Source: Chamaea fasciata
Lineage: Eukaryota; Chordata; Aves; Passeriformes; Sylviidae
NCBI GenBank assembly: GCA_029207755.1
Contig: JARCOQ010000006.1
Coordinates: forward strand, 16,280,890 to 16,344,889
Direction: 5' to 3'
DNA length: 64,000 nt
Shown: positions 61,601 through 64,000 of the stretch, piece after piece
How the letters are laid out: each line of letters opens with the position of its first letter
How positions within the stretch are numbered: the first letter of the stretch is position 1
Position numbers and translations under genes: made by a program
Notes under the pieces: generated by a model
Told to the model about the DNA's origin: nothing
What the model saw: only the letters and a program-made list of their open reading frames with translations
Database searches by the model: none

Positions 61601-64000
61601 AGGCTTGAGCATTTATCAAGGACATTAACAGCTGCTTCAAAATAGACTAGATGAGCAAGTACTGTTTAGAAAAGGGCTATATTATGTGTATGCTCTTTCT
61701 TAGAGTGCAGACTTACTGAATCACTGAGGGGAAAAAACTTGCTGTCCAGAGGTTAAAATAAACCTATGTGCTGCTAACTTTTCTTTATGTATTGATATGT
61801 GGCATGAGTTTACATTTTATTGATAGAATTAAATAATAAAACTGCAAATTCCAAGTAGGAAAATACATTTAAAAGAGGAATGGCAATATTTTCTGTGATT
61901 CTTTAAGTGTGAGCTGTCTCAATAAGTTAATCCTACAATGAGCAGGTTTGGGCTGAACTTTTTCTTTCTGAGTTATGGATCTGATAGTATATAGTCATTT
62001 CAGTTACAGAAGAGAAATGTTAGAAACCTTAGATTTCACTTCTACAAAGCTATGTGATTGAAATTTAGGAGCAGGTACTTCTGGAAAAAATGTTAAATGT
62101 CATCTGTTTTTATGATGCGGTTTTGTGGTTTTAACTGAAGCAGAATATGACCTTTCCCCTCCATCCAATTTACAGACACTTAGGTGTGAAGGCTAATGTG
62201 GAGTTTTAGGATCCCTGGCAAAAATTCTATGCTAGCAGTGGAACTACTATTTCAGGAATCATTTATATCTCTATCAGTCCTAAAGAGACAGCCGATAAAT
62301 GAACAGTATTTCATCTTGTGCTTGATTACAAATTGTGTCAATGAAATCTGTTTTTTAAGGATAAGAACTTGTGTTATATAGTATAGAAGTTGTACTGAGC
62401 TCTTAGATTGAGTTCTTAGCTCCTTAACTGAAAGTTAGTCTCTAGTTTCTTTTCTCACTGAATGCTGGTCCTCATTGTGGTGTGCAAGTTCATTATTGAA
62501 GTCTGAGATCTAATTTTTTTATTAGGGGTATATTTTCTAATTTTCTATTTGGAGTGCATTCTGAGCAGTTCTGACTACTACTGCTGGGAAGGTCGAGGTC
62601 TGACTGCCTAAAACCCTTGGGGTTATTCATGTGCTTGTTTTTTTTAGGGGGCTTGATGTTATGCTTGTCTACTCCCTGTGGCATTGGTACTAATCACCTG
62701 TGTGGCTTCACTCTGAATATATGAGCATTTGAAGAGTTAATAATGCCTTCACACAGGTGTCACAGGTAATGAAAGAATAATGAGCTCAGGTAGAGAGTAC
62801 CTGGTTTTGAACAGCCCTGAAGGGGGTGAACGGTTATTCTTTGTTAATCATGGATGTGAAACATCCTTCTTTTTGCTAGCCTTACATAGTTTAAGGGCAA
62901 TGCACCACACATTCCTCCTCTTAGAACAGGGAGGAGACCACAAAGCATGCGGTGTTAATCACTTATCAATGGAACATGGGACTATACTACATGAATTATA
63001 CTGCCCATGTGTTTTTATAAGTTCTTTAGAGAAAAAGAATAAAAAATACTATTGCAGTTTTTCTGTATTAGCAGGCTTTTGTCAAAGCAACATTGAATAT
63101 CTTTAAAAATGTCTGCTGAATTAGACATAGACAAAGGCTGTTTTTGAAGACGGTGTTTAAAAAGATGCAATGTTCAAATGGAATTTTAAAAAATCAAATT
63201 ATAGCTACATTTTGATTACAGAACACTACAAAATATTTGATAAAACTCTATTTCCAAGAGCAATTTTCTTCTAAAAGCCTTTTCAATGCCACTATCTATT
63301 TTTATTATATTTTATTCATCTGAGTGTCTTTTCTCATGGAACTCCTTTTATAGGTCTAGAAGTCAAATTGCAGTGAGAAGTCCTGTTTGCTCTTTGCAGA
63401 CCTTTTTAGAAATTCCAAGGCAGGAAGGCTGTTTATTTTTCCCACATCTGTTTTGTGCCCATCCTTTGTGGCATTGTTTGCTGGATGCTCTTCTTTCTTG
63501 CTTCCTCTGAAATGGGTAATTTGCACTGTTGCAAAATAGTGAAACTAAATCTGATTCTGCAGACCTGTTGTGCCAATGTTTTTGTTTCAATTTTTGTGTG
63601 TTCAGACGCTACTTTAAATAGATTCTGTACAGCACTGATATTAAACTTAAAGCTATACATTTTAGTTTTACTCTGTAAAAATCATATTTATTTTTTTGCA
63701 AATCCAGTTCTATATTATTTAAAATACTGATTTAATATTAGGCGGCCACAGGTGAAACTTAACTTGACATTACATTCTATTGTGGCATATTTGAAAGATT
63801 GTCTAAGATGCTCATTTTGATTGCAGAAACCACACTTTAATCTGGAGTTTTACAGATAAGCTCCAAAATGTATGAGGGATCTGGCTGCAACTTCAGTGAC
63901 TCATACTATTATATTACCTCATTTACTATGAAGAGCCTGGTTGAAACTTCATCAGAAGAAATGTTTTATTTTCCTATTTTCTTTCATAGTACGTAGTTCA
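55610..64000 (+). other. SLIT2: 5' part of SLIT2 intron 3
   Basis: The donor GTAAGT at 55610 opens an intron that continues past the window. I looked for the expected fourth exon (a 72-base repeat beginning with RLNRNHLQLF-like codons) and did not find it. The stretch is AT-rich, with a G/T tract at 58217-58275 and an A/C tract near 60498-60535. It carries no CR1 or LTR that I recognise. Short frames such as 62780-63106 and 59415-59612 have no known protein similarity and no codon evidence of function. Confidence 0.85.
58217..58275 (+). repeat. G/T low-complexity tract in SLIT2 intron 3
   Basis: GTTTGTTTGTTTGGGTGGTGG followed by TTTTTTG words. The opposite-strand lysine/proline-rich frame is an artefact. 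Confidence 0.75.

Noticed and set aside
62780..63106. 108-codon frame in SLIT2 intron 3
   Set aside because: No known similarity and no evidence of an exon; it is likely a chance opening in the intron.
55610..64000. Search for SLIT2 exon 4
   Set aside because: No segment encoding the expected repeat beginning RLNRNHLQLF-like was found; the exon probably lies beyond the window.

Overview
This window is nuclear DNA from a vertebrate, most likely a bird and possibly a passerine. Three things point that way. There are several 5'-truncated CR1 LINE copies with the typical avian CR1 3' end. There is a solo-LTR-like repeat that I recognise as a widespread avian endogenous retroviral LTR. The bulk is AT-rich and repeat-poor, broken by one strong CpG island. 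No bacterial-type operon, tRNA, rRNA or CRISPR array is visible. Nearly all open reading frames of 60-120 codons here look like chance frames or retroelement debris.

Layout. Positions 1 to about 50,300 form a gene-poor intergenic stretch, the upstream flank of the gene that starts near 52.3 kb. It holds four CR1 fragments (about 1.9-2.3, 20.15-20.26, 29.6-30.9 and 42.3-43.1 kb), one or two old LTRs (about 13.9-14.7 and 15.85-16.45 kb) and a compound polypurine microsatellite of nearly 390 bp (5.23-5.62 kb). It also has assorted homopolymer and AT tracts and many strand-asymmetric A/C or G/T low-complexity tracts. From about 50.35 to 53.1 kb there is a GC-rich CpG island with a TATA-like element, GC boxes and a short G-rich tandem repeat.

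The only gene I can support is SLIT2 (plus strand), the secreted axon-guidance ligand for Robo receptors. Exon 1 (coding part 52292-52467) encodes the signal peptide and the cysteine-rich cap (LRRNT) of the first leucine-rich repeat domain. Exons 2 (54236-54307) and 3 (55538-55609) are each 72 bp and encode one 24-residue leucine-rich repeat. All three donors split a Leu codon after its second base (phase 2). The rest, 55610-64000, is the start of a large intron 3; exon 4 was not found and should lie beyond the window.

Points for a second look: a 72-bp segment present twice (46733 and 50180, about 93% identical) that carries an 18-bp perfect palindrome just upstream of the SLIT2 island; short upstream ORFs in the probable 5' leader; a strong 18-bp-stem hairpin near 28.73 kb; and a CR1 copy with its reverse transcriptase core deleted. 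I did not find a clearly new biological system.
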